A stretch of 21,970 nucleotides of DNA from a virus, in IMG/VR virus record IMGVR_UViG_3300010354_000776, positions 1-21,970 of that record. The stretch is one strand, 5' to 3'. Made by a program: the position numbers and the translations under genes. Shown in pieces: positions 1-4,023 of the stretch. Numbering within the stretch: position 1 is the first letter of the stretch; every line of letters starts with the position of its first letter. Below the pieces are notes generated by a model, which made no database searches, was not told where the DNA came from, and saw only the letters and a list, made by a program, of their open reading frames with translations.

Positions 1-1
1 C

Positions 2-29
2 ATTATACCAAAAACTCACTGGCAGTCAA
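2..29 (-). promoter_or_regulatory. sigma-70 type promoter, minus strand, at window edge
   Basis: Read on the minus strand, TTGACT (24-29) and TATAAT (2-7) are separated by 16 bases. It would drive a gene lying to the left of the window. It matches the other minus-strand promoters of this region in box quality and spacing and follows the stop of the 22-aa peptide gene. Confidence 0.7.
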
Positions 30-64
30 TGGGCCATTCTCATCTTTTAGGATAAGGTGAAACA

Positions 65-133
65 CTAGTCTTCTATCGAGTCAAGCCACGAGGCAACTTT
101 GATAGCGATAAAAATAGCGATTACTGCACCCAT
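65..133 (-). CDS. 22-aa hydrophobic peptide
   Basis: A 22-residue ORF starts MGAVIAIFIAIK and ends SIED. AGGAGG lies 11 bases upstream of its ATG, an unusually strong site for so short an ORF. The ATG overlaps the stop of the upstream 66-aa membrane protein gene (TAATG), so the two are probably translationally coupled. About 14 hydrophobic residues followed by a charged tail suggest a single membrane-inserted segment. I recognise no family. The strong ribosome site and coupling are the case for a real gene; the short length is the case against. Confidence 0.5.
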   Translation of the reverse strand: MGAVIAIFIAIKVASWLDSIED

Positions 134-333
134 TATTCTTTCGAGCCTCCTAAAAGTATACCAATAAAAAACAATCCAATAGTACCTATACAAAAGATAG
201 CAATAATAGCCTCACTAACTACCTTGCCGACTGTTTCAATATCTATTCCGGTTGATGCAGAGATGAACGCAATAATAGGATAGCAAACCAAGAACAAAAC
301 AAAGAAAAACCATATAACATTTGAGATTTTCAT
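133..333 (-). CDS. 66-aa protein with two membrane segments
   Basis: The start at 333 is chosen because AAGGAG lies just upstream and a consensus promoter (365-392) ends about 30 bases before it. The frame stays open further upstream, but only through the hairpin repeat. The product has two hydrophobic segments (about residues 5-27 and 41-62) separated by a short loop with Asp, Glu and Lys, and it ends GGSKE. Two short helices and small size are compatible with a holin-like or other phage membrane protein, but position among presumed early genes does not support lysis in particular. I do not recognise the family. It is followed with overlap by the 22-aa peptide gene. Confidence 0.75.
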   Translation of the reverse strand: MKISNVIWFFFVLFLVCYPIIAFISASTGIDIETVGKVVSEAIIAIFCIGTIGLFFIGILLGGSKE

Positions 334-364
334 CACTTCTCCTTCTCTTGCCTGTTGTTCTCTG

Positions 365-392
365 ATTATACCTAGTATCGGCACGGTGTCAA
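365..392 (-). promoter_or_regulatory. sigma-70 type promoter, minus strand
   Basis: Minus strand TTGACA (387-392), 16-base spacer containing GCCGATAC, then TATAAT (365-370). Both boxes are exact consensus. It drives the membrane peptide pair at 333-65 and sits directly after hairpin element A. Confidence 0.85.
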
Positions 393-420
393 GAGAAAAT
401 CCAGAAAAAATAAAAATTTT

Positions 421-503
421 ATTTGGCACGGCATTTGCTAGGCACACCCCCCGAATGGGGGATGGCGGCGGGCCCGCACCCCCCAAAGGAGGGGGTACGG
501 GTG
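421..503 (-). repeat. tandem C/G-run hairpin element, copy A (probable terminator)
   Basis: Two adjacent hairpins: CCCCCC(447-452)/GGGGG(457-461) with a GAAT loop on the plus strand, and ACCCCC(478-483)/GGGGGT(491-496). A GC-rich GGCGGGCCCGC linker joins them. The flank carries GGCACGGCATTTGCTAGGCA, related to the flanks of copies C and D. It lies between the stop of the 75-aa gene (510) and the next promoter (392), where a minus-strand terminator is expected; an A/T tract follows on the minus strand. Confidence 0.7.
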
Positions 504-509
504 TTACTA

Positions 510-737
510 TCACTGAGATAGAAACTTAACTACTTGCTTACGACTAACGGGCGTCCAATCCTTATGTAATCTCTTATTAAGTTTACTAGGACGCAGTGAG
601 CCATTGCTCGCAAGAGTGAGTTTATAACCTACAAGGTGGTGGTCTGTTACATGAGTATACTTAACAGCCTCAGCCTTGCAAGTCTTACGATTGAAACCGA
701 TACCATATGTTGGTTCATCAAACTTTACCATTTTCAT
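510..737 (-). CDS. 75-aa basic protein, unknown function
   Basis: Second gene of a two-gene unit, 9 bases after the acidic protein gene. AAAGGG lies only one base before the first ATG (737) but eight before a second in-frame ATG (731), so translation may begin at either; the difference is two residues. The product starts MKMVKFDEPTYGIGFNRK and has a basic C-terminal half rich in Lys and Arg (SLRPSKLNKRLHKDW). There are no membrane segments and no motif I recognise. A basic product encoded right behind a strongly acidic one is suggestive of a pair that could bind each other, but that is speculation. Hairpin element A follows the stop. Confidence 0.7.
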   Translation of the reverse strand: MKMVKFDEPTYGIGFNRKTCKAEAVKYTHVTDHHLVGYKLTLASNGSLRPSKLNKRLHKDWTPVSRKQVVKFLSQ

Positions 738-746
738 ACCCTTTAT

Positions 747-893
747 TTAGAAGTCACCATCGAACTGACCATGATCCCAATCGTCGCCACCGTGCAAGTC
801 TTGCCACTCGGTGTACTCGTCGGGTTGACCATCATCATCCCACTCATCGTATTCGTCGTGGTCGTAGTCGTCACAGTAGTCTTCGTCAAACAT
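747..893 (-). CDS. 48-aa extremely acidic protein (possible DNA mimic)
   Basis: ATG at 893 is preceded by AAGGAG and by a consensus promoter (919-946). Of the 48 residues, 22 are Asp or Glu and none is Lys or Arg; Trp and Tyr are frequent (DEWDDD, DEYTEWQD). This composition resembles small phage proteins that mimic the DNA phosphate backbone (the Ocr/Ugi/Gam style), but there is no sequence match I can claim to any of them. It is the first gene of a promoter-linked early unit, where anti-restriction or anti-nucleoid proteins usually sit. A metal- or calcium-binding role is an alternative. Coding potential is supported by promoter, ribosome site and tight spacing to the next gene. Confidence 0.7.
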   Translation of the reverse strand: MFDEDYCDDYDHDEYDEWDDDGQPDEYTEWQDLHGGDDWDHGQFDGDF

Positions 894-918
894 TTCGTTT
901 TCTCCTTGTGATGCTCTC

Positions 919-946
919 ATTATACAGGGTATCGGCAGCGTGTCAA
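919..946 (-). promoter_or_regulatory. sigma-70 type promoter, minus strand
   Basis: Minus strand TTGACA (941-946), 16-base spacer with TGCCGATAC, TATAAT (919-924). Exact consensus boxes. It drives the acidic protein gene (893-747) and the 75-aa gene. The spacer core is the same as in the promoter at 365-392. Confidence 0.85.
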
Positions 947-953
947 CCCCTTC

Positions 954-1124
954 TCAAATATTTTTTTCATTTTTTTCCATGACCACATCAAGCCAGATTT
1001 CCCCATCTTCCACAACATACCCATATTCATGAGTCGGAGTATAGACCCCAAGATAGACCCTATCCCCTTCGATCCCCTCAAACCCAAACCCAAACCCAAA
1101 CACCATGAAAAAAGCAGTGAACAT
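954..1124 (-). CDS. 56-aa protein with hydrophobic N-terminus
   Basis: Two in-frame starts are possible. ATG at 1124 has AAGGGG six bases upstream and lies about 30 bases from a -10-like box (1154-1159), the same distance seen in the neighbouring units, so it is preferred. ATG at 1148 would add eight residues, also has a GGAAAG, but would fall at about the transcription start. The product begins MFTAFFMVFGFGFGFEG, a hydrophobic stretch resembling a signal or anchor, then DRVYLGVYTP and a Tyr- and acid-rich tail. The FGFGFG run reflects four GGGTTT repeats in the DNA. No family is recognised. Confidence 0.55.
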   Translation of the reverse strand: MFTAFFMVFGFGFGFEGIEGDRVYLGVYTPTHEYGYVVEDGEIWLDVVMEKNEKNI

Positions 1125-1153
1125 TTGTATCCCCTTGACAAGTACCATTCTTT

Positions 1154-1182
1154 CCTATAGAGAGTATCGGCTGTTCTCTGCA
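1154..1182 (-). promoter_or_regulatory. degenerate promoter, minus strand
   Basis: By alignment to its neighbours through the GCCGATACTC core (1161-1171 on the plus strand as its complement), the -10 position reads TATAGG (1154-1159) and the -35 position TGCAGA (1177-1182). The boxes are poor. The shared core and the 30-base distance to the ATG at 1124 are the only reasons to list it. Confidence 0.35.
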
Positions 1183-1214
1183 CCACTCTTGAGAAAAATA
1201 AAAAGATTTTTGTC

Positions 1215-1270
1215 AACCCCCCTAATGGGGGATGCCGCGGGGCCGCCACCCCCACAATGGGGGGTGGACA
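1215..1270 (-). repeat. tandem C/G-run hairpin element, copy B (probable terminator)
   Basis: Plus-strand CCCCCC(1217-1222)TAAT GGGGG(1227-1231), then ATGCCGCGGGGCCGCC, then CACCCCC(1247-1253)ACAAT GGGGGGTG(1259-1266). Loops and linker match copies C and D. It follows the stop of the 90-aa gene (1291) in minus-strand order and is followed on that strand by a T-rich stretch (1195-1210). Confidence 0.7.
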
Positions 1271-1290
1271 GGTGTTCAGTGTACAGACGT

Positions 1291-1563
1291 TCACTCCTCG
1301 TCAAATGGTGAACGCTCGTTCAGTATGTTGTCTTCGTTGTTGTAGAACTCAACCAGTTTCGCATACGCTTCGCTTTTCATCTCCGCGATGTCTCGCGGTT
1401 TGGGTTGCTTCTTGGCTTGTCGCTTTGCGAGGTATCTTTCGTAGGCCGCATCCTGTTCAGGCGTATAGGTGAACGTAATGTCAGGGCCGCGAAAATCTTC
1501 AAGAGCATCGAAGAACTCTTCGTCGGTCAGAAAGTCATCGTCGGTGTAGTTGATCGTATCCAT
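1291..1563 (-). CDS. 90-aa acidic hypothetical protein
   Basis: Starts MDTINYTDDDFLTDEEFF. ATG at 1563 has AAGGAA ten bases upstream and a promoter (1593-1621) about 30 bases before it. The first 25 residues are strongly acidic, the middle (YERYLAKRQAKKQPKPRD) is basic and probably helical, and the end is acidic again (ERSPFDEE). No catalytic motif, cysteine cluster or membrane segment is present. I do not recognise the family. It is a monocistronic unit between its own promoter and hairpin element B, as expected for a small early phage protein. Confidence 0.75.
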   Translation of the reverse strand: MDTINYTDDDFLTDEEFFDALEDFRGPDITFTYTPEQDAAYERYLAKRQAKKQPKPRDIAEMKSEAYAKLVEFYNNEDNILNERSPFDEE

Positions 1564-1592
1564 GTCTCTGTTCCTTGGGTTGATGATGCTTG

Positions 1593-1621
1593 ATTTTACA
1601 AAACTGGTTTCGGGCTGTCAA
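1593..1621 (-). promoter_or_regulatory. sigma-70 type promoter, minus strand
   Basis: Minus strand TTGACA (1616-1621), 17-base spacer, TAAAAT (1593-1598). The TGA stop codon of the upstream 89-aa gene (1618-1620) lies inside the TTGACA box. It drives the 90-aa gene starting at 1563. Confidence 0.8.
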
Positions 1622-1887
1622 CTCCACTTAATCCGATTTGAGAGCAAGACTTCGATGAACTCCAACTCTCTCTTACGATGCAAGTTTGTGGTCTTTCTCT
1701 GTTCTTCCAAGCATCGGCTGTATTGAACGTGAACCGCTTCGATATCCATCTCCCAGACCATCTTTCGGAGAGGTTCTTTCCAATCGTACTTGGGCTTTGG
1801 GTATTGAGCGGCAATCCGCAGTTCAGCGGTCACATAACCATCACGGTCATCACGGGCGAAGTCACAGCAAGCAGTTGAGTTTCTCAT
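1618..1887 (-). CDS. 89-aa hypothetical protein
   Basis: ATG at 1887 is chosen because AAGGAAAG lies just upstream and a promoter (1922-1950) ends 35 bases before; an upstream in-frame ATG falls in the -10 box. The product starts MRNSTACCDFARDDRDGY, has the segment PKPKYDWKEPLRKMVWEM, and ends in a charged, probably helical region (RCLEEQRKTTNLHRKRELEF). Two adjacent cysteines near the N-terminus and one later do not form a clear zinc site. No family is recognised. It forms a monocistronic unit. Confidence 0.7.
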   Translation of the reverse strand: MRNSTACCDFARDDRDGYVTAELRIAAQYPKPKYDWKEPLRKMVWEMDIEAVHVQYSRCLEEQRKTTNLHRKRELEFIEVLLSNRIKWS

Positions 1888-1921
1888 TTTTTCTTTCCTT
1901 AGGTCTTTCTTACTTATCGAC

Positions 1922-1950
1922 ATTTTACAAACCAGACTTGAGCGTGTCAA
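1922..1950 (-). promoter_or_regulatory. sigma-70 type promoter, minus strand
   Basis: Minus strand TTGACA (1945-1950), 17-base spacer with GCTCAAGTCT, TAAAAT (1922-1927), immediately followed by GTCGATA. The promoter at 2557-2584 shares both GCTCAAGTCT and the post -10 GTCGATA, so these two form a second related subtype. Confidence 0.8.
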
Positions 1951-1985
1951 CAGGTGTACAAATGTTTTTTTGGATTTTTTCTGAG

Positions 1986-2090
1986 TAGCAAATCTCATGC
2001 CAAAACTTTTTCGGCACGCCGTTTGCTCTGGCAGCATACCCCCCTAATGGGGGATGCCGCGCCCGCCGCACCCCCACAATGGGGGGTGTT
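1986..2090 (-). repeat. tandem C/G-run hairpin element, copy C (probable terminator)
   Basis: It comprises an AGCAAA...TTTGCT stem (1987-2026) enclosing TGCC/GGCA, then CCCCCC TAAT GGGGG and CACCCCC ACAAT GGGGGGTG hairpins. Bases 2021-2090 are identical to 2644-2713 in copy D. On the minus strand it follows the stop of the 64-aa gene (2144) and precedes the promoter at 1950. Confidence 0.8.
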
Positions 2091-2143
2091 TCCCCTTGCG
2101 TGTGGCCTACATAGGCGGGTGGTTTAGGATGTACAGATGTACA

Positions 2144-2338
2144 CTAGTTGAACCACCGCTTTCGCAACTCGGTTGCACCTTCGGTGATAATGCACCGCAG
2201 TAGTGTACGGTGTGCAGTACTGATCGTTTGATCAGATAGCCTACGGCTTGCACCGTGCATGCGAGCGGTTATCTCCTCATCGCTCATGGTTTCGAGTACA
2301 GCCTGAAAGTATGGGCCATTGTTTTCGATGCTGAACAT
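2144..2338 (-). CDS. 64-aa hypothetical protein
   Basis: Second gene of a two-gene unit. AAGGAG, part of which is the TAA stop of the upstream gene, lies 8 bases before the ATG at 2338, so coupling is likely. The product begins MFSIENNGPYFQAVLETM and continues as a charged, mostly helical protein (SDEEITARMHGASRRLSD, TEGATELRKRWFN). There are no cysteines of note, no membrane segment and no motif I recognise. Hairpin element C follows. Confidence 0.7.
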   Translation of the reverse strand: MFSIENNGPYFQAVLETMSDEEITARMHGASRRLSDQTISTAHRTLLRCIITEGATELRKRWFN

Positions 2339-2349
2339 TTGTCTACTCC

Positions 2350-2520
2350 TTACAGTCGAACTGGCATGTAGTCGAGGATGACCTCACAATGGTCACCACA
2401 GCACGGGCACACTTCGTACTCGACATGAGTATCGTCGAGGAACTGATTGCAGCACCCACTAGTGGCGACCTGTACTTCACCGAAGAACTCTTCCACTTGG
2501 ATCTCATCGAAACTGTTCAT
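2350..2520 (-). CDS. 56-aa cysteine-pair (zinc-ribbon-like) small protein
   Basis: ATG at 2520 follows a clear AAGGAG; an in-frame ATG at 2550 would coincide with the expected transcription start, so the shorter form is preferred. The product has an acidic N-terminus (MNSFDEIQVEEFFGE), then GCC about residue 21-23 and CPCCGDHC about residues 38-45, spaced like a small zinc-binding fold. Many phages encode short proteins with a CCG...CPxCxxHC pattern of unknown role, and this looks like one of them. It heads the unit promoted from 2557-2584 and is coupled to the 64-aa gene. Confidence 0.75.
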   Translation of the reverse strand: MNSFDEIQVEEFFGEVQVATSGCCNQFLDDTHVEYEVCPCCGDHCEVILDYMPVRL

Positions 2521-2556
2521 TTCCTTACTCCTTGTTTCCTTACCATTCATATCGAC

Positions 2557-2584
2557 ATTATACAGCCTAGACTTGAGCCGTCAA
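2557..2584 (-). promoter_or_regulatory. sigma-70 type promoter, minus strand
   Basis: Minus strand TTGACG (2579-2584), 16-base spacer with GCTCAAGTCT, TATAAT (2557-2562), followed by GTCGATA. It drives the two-gene unit 2520-2144. Confidence 0.8.
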
Positions 2585-2608
2585 GAGAAAAAAGAAAAAA
2601 ATTTTTTG

Positions 2609-2740
2609 TAGCAAATCTCATGCCAAAAATAGTTTGGCACACCGTTTGCTCTGGCAGCATACCCCCCTAATGGGGGATGCCGCGCCCGCCGCACCCCCAC
2701 AATGGGGGGTGTTCCCCTCCCTCCCCCCCGCATAGGGGGT
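2609..2740 (-). repeat. tandem C/G-run hairpin element, copy D (probable terminator)
   Basis: Same organisation as copy C: AGCAAA...TTTGCT stem (2610-2650), then the two C-run/G-run hairpins; bases 2644-2713 equal 2021-2090. A third related hairpin, CCCCCCC GCATA GGGGG (about 2722-2739), is added. On the minus strand the AGCAAA/TTTGCT stem is followed by AAAAAATTTTTTTC, a terminator-like tract. Confidence 0.8.
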
Positions 2741-2758
2741 TGGGTTAGGTGTGACAGT

Positions 2759-2800
2759 GTACATGTGTGAGTGTGTGTGTGTGTGTGTGTGTACATGTGT
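2759..2800. repeat. (GT)11 microsatellite flanked by GTACATGTGT repeats
   Basis: Eleven uninterrupted GT units (2771-2792) lie between direct copies of GTACATGTGT (2759-2768 and 2791-2800). It sits just past the stop of the 36-aa membrane peptide in minus-strand order. Long dinucleotide runs are rare in phage DNA. Length variation by slippage is possible. Confidence 0.8.
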
Positions 2801-2803
2801 ACA

Positions 2804-2914
2804 CTACATGGTAGGTATGGGTGTGTAGCAGTAGAAGATACTGAACACAGTTACAGTGAGGAACAGTAGTATAGTAGTGAACTCAAGATCAGATTGGTCG
2901 AACCTTTTCATCAT
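2804..2914 (-). CDS. 36-aa membrane peptide
   Basis: The ATG at 2914 overlaps the stop of the 72-aa gene (ATGA), with GAGAGGG upstream inside that gene; a second ATG follows at once. The product has a charged start (MMKRFDQSDLEF) and one hydrophobic segment of about 21 residues (TTILLFLTVTVFSIFYC), ending in a short Pro-containing tail. It is a plausible single-pass membrane peptide. Coupling and ribosome site support it; no family is recognised. Confidence 0.55.
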   Translation of the reverse strand: MMKRFDQSDLEFTTILLFLTVTVFSIFYCYTPIPTM

Positions 2915-3129
2915 GCTACCCTCTCAAGCGTTTCGATATCGTTCTCATTATCGTAGGCGTTACGATAACCCTTGCCATTGAACAAGCGTACACCAAGCAA
3001 GTCTCCGCGAGAATCAATCCCTTCCTTGATACTCTCGACTTCTCCAATGTAAGGGTTGCCACTAGCGGATACCCATTGAACAACGTCACCACAAGAGAAC
3101 CGATCACCATGCTGAATCTTTTTCATCAT
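2911..3129 (-). CDS. 72-aa hypothetical protein, beta-rich
   Basis: ATG at 3129 (or 3126, one residue later) follows AAGGAA and the promoter at 3150-3177. The sequence HGDRFSCGDVVQWVSASG, with NPYIGEVESI and LLGVRLFNG, alternates hydrophobic residues and glycines, as in small SH3- or KOW-like beta barrels; that is only an impression of fold. It ends NDIETLERVA. The stop overlaps the start of the 36-aa membrane peptide. Confidence 0.75.
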   Translation of the reverse strand: MMKKIQHGDRFSCGDVVQWVSASGNPYIGEVESIKEGIDSRGDLLGVRLFNGKGYRNAYDNENDIETLERVA

Positions 3130-3149
3130 TTCCTTTTTTCCTTTTCCCT

Positions 3150-3177
3150 AGTATATCAGATTTTCTTGGCCGGTCAA
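3150..3177 (-). promoter_or_regulatory. sigma-70 type promoter, minus strand
   Basis: Minus strand TTGACC (3172-3177), 16-base spacer, TATACT (3150-3155). It drives the 72-aa and 36-aa genes. Confidence 0.75.
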
Positions 3178-3193
3178 TACTGAACAAATGTTT

Positions 3194-3343
3194 TTACAGG
3201 ATGTTTCCATCTCCGCGAATGCGGTACATGATTCCGCCGATGCTGTAAAGGCAGATACCCTCGCCCATATGCTGAACAAATGAAGCGGAATATCCGTGAT
3301 GGGCAACTAGGCGGCGAAGCGTATTTTGAACTTGAATCGTCAT
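3194..3343 (-). CDS. 49-aa hypothetical protein
   Basis: ATG at 3343 lies 22 bases from the -10 box of the promoter at 3365-3393; the ribosome site GGGAAAG is modest. The product begins MTIQVQNTLRRLVAHHGYS and continues through GEGICLYSIGGIMYRIRG to DGNIL. A helix followed by beta strands is likely. No family is recognised. Regular spacing between promoter, start, stop and the next promoter supports it as a real gene. Confidence 0.6.
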   Translation of the reverse strand: MTIQVQNTLRRLVAHHGYSASFVQHMGEGICLYSIGGIMYRIRGDGNIL

Positions 3344-3364
3344 TTTCTTTCCCTCGTTTTCTCT

Positions 3365-3393
3365 ATTCTAGAGTATCGGCTTTTTCTTGTCAA
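3365..3393 (-). promoter_or_regulatory. sigma-70 type promoter, minus strand
   Basis: Minus strand TTGACA (3388-3393), 17-base spacer with GCCGATACTC, TAGAAT (3365-3370). It drives the 49-aa gene and carries the shared spacer core. Confidence 0.8.
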
Positions 3394-3402
3394 CCCCTTG
3401 AA

Positions 3403-3597
3403 TCAGATTTCGTCAGAAACGATTTCCTCATTCTTGTCGTTGAAGATTGTGAAACTGACAGCCCAATCGCTGCCTTCCCAATCTCCACGAACAATGTTTT
3501 CTAGCATCGCTGCATCGGAGTGAGTAGTGTAGTCAATCACTTCTCCGAATACGTCATAGATGCGAGCGGTGAACAGGGTTGCAGTTGTGAAGTTCAT
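3403..3597 (-). CDS. 64-aa hypothetical protein
   Basis: ATG at 3597 follows AAAAGGAAAAAG and the promoter at 3637-3665. The product begins MNFTTATLFTARIYDVFGEV and ends FNDKNEEIVSDEI. It is acidic overall and looks mixed alpha/beta (THSDAAMLENIVRGDWEG between two strand-like parts). There are no cysteines and no membrane segment. No family is recognised. It is the first gene of the minus-strand train; its stop lies ten bases before the next -35 box. Confidence 0.7.
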   Translation of the reverse strand: MNFTTATLFTARIYDVFGEVIDYTTHSDAAMLENIVRGDWEGSDWAVSFTIFNDKNEEIVSDEI

Positions 3598-3636
3598 TTT
3601 CTTTTTCCTTTTCTTTCTCGTTTTCCTTATGCCATC

Positions 3637-3665
3637 ATTCTACAGAGTAGATCGGCTCATGTCTA
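3637..3665 (-). promoter_or_regulatory. sigma-70 type promoter, minus strand
   Basis: Minus strand TAGACA (3660-3665), 17-base spacer containing GAGCCGAT, TAGAAT (3637-3642). It drives the 64-aa gene and is the rightmost promoter of the minus-strand array. Confidence 0.7.
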
Positions 3666-3788
3666 GCAAAATCTTTAGAGATTTTCACGATTTGGTCATA
3701 AGTCGTTGGTATCATTAGACTTACGTCATTTTGGATTTTCAGATTTTCTTAGTGGACACTTTGGCGAATGAGAATCGACAGATTTTCC

Positions 3789-3873
3789 CTAGGGTGGGGG
3801 CTAAGGTATACCCCCGTACACTACCTTAAGGTTTTATCTAGGGTGGGGGGGTAAGGTATACCCCCATATACTA
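3789..3873. repeat. duplicated G-run/C-run repeat
   Basis: CTAGGGTGGGGG followed by TAAGGTATACCCCC and an ACTA end occurs at 3789-3823 and again at 3838-3873, with small differences (one CTAA versus GTAA, CCCCCGTACACTA versus CCCCCATATACTA). In each copy the G run can pair with the C run around the GGTATACC palindrome. The 14-base gap contains part of ACCTTAAGGT. Confidence 0.8.
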
Positions 3874-3959
3874 AACATTTAAAAAAAGAGATATACCCCC
3901 CATTTGCGGGAGGCTCATTTATATGCCGTATATTATATATTTTTTTATGATTTTTCTGA

Positions 3960-4004
3960 GGGATGCCGAAAAACCGGAGGACATCTAAGAATAGTAGGCA
4001 CCCC
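3960..4004. terminator. hairpin downstream of the nuclease gene
   Basis: GGGATGCC (3960-3967) pairs with GGCACCCC (3997-4004) with one G-T, leaving a 29-base loop. It lies 20 bases past the stop of the minus-strand nuclease gene, with A/T tracts on both sides. It may be a terminator for that gene or a structured RNA remnant; the loop is longer than usual for a terminator. Confidence 0.35.
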
Positions 4005-4023
4005 TTTTAAAAAAATGTACTAC

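Larger units (their letters stand above)
3666..4023. other. gene-free switch region
   Basis: No convincing gene is seen on either strand. It holds two G-run/C-run direct repeats (3789-3873), a third partial C-run copy near 3888-3912, the palindromes GGTATACC and ACCTTAAGGT, an AT-rich run (3918-3955) and a hairpin (3960-4004). It separates the early promoter array from the nuclease gene and marks a drop in G+C. A replication origin or control region is possible but unproven. Confidence 0.6.

Noticed and set aside
133-513. 126-aa minus-strand frame reaching up into hairpin element A
   Set aside because: The first 60 residues would be encoded by the repeat and promoter; the ribosome site and promoter place the start at 333.
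1081-1112. Four CAAACC-like repeats resembling telomere repeats
   Set aside because: They lie inside the 56-aa gene and encode the FGFGFG stretch; too short for a telomere and not at an end.
1618-2037. 139-aa minus-strand frame beginning in element C
   Set aside because: Its upstream part covers the promoter (1922-1950); ATG 1887 with AAGGAAAG is the supported start.
421-2740. CRISPR array as explanation for the regularly spaced repeats
   Set aside because: Copies are 600-800 bases apart with genes between them, and there are no spacers or cas genes.
3940-3990. Hammerhead ribozyme core (CTGAGGGA...GAAA)
   Set aside because: The CUGANGA box is not matched and no three-stem layout can be drawn.
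3666-4023. tRNA gene in the gene-free region
   Set aside because: No cloverleaf with TTC-loop and acceptor stem was found by eye on either strand.
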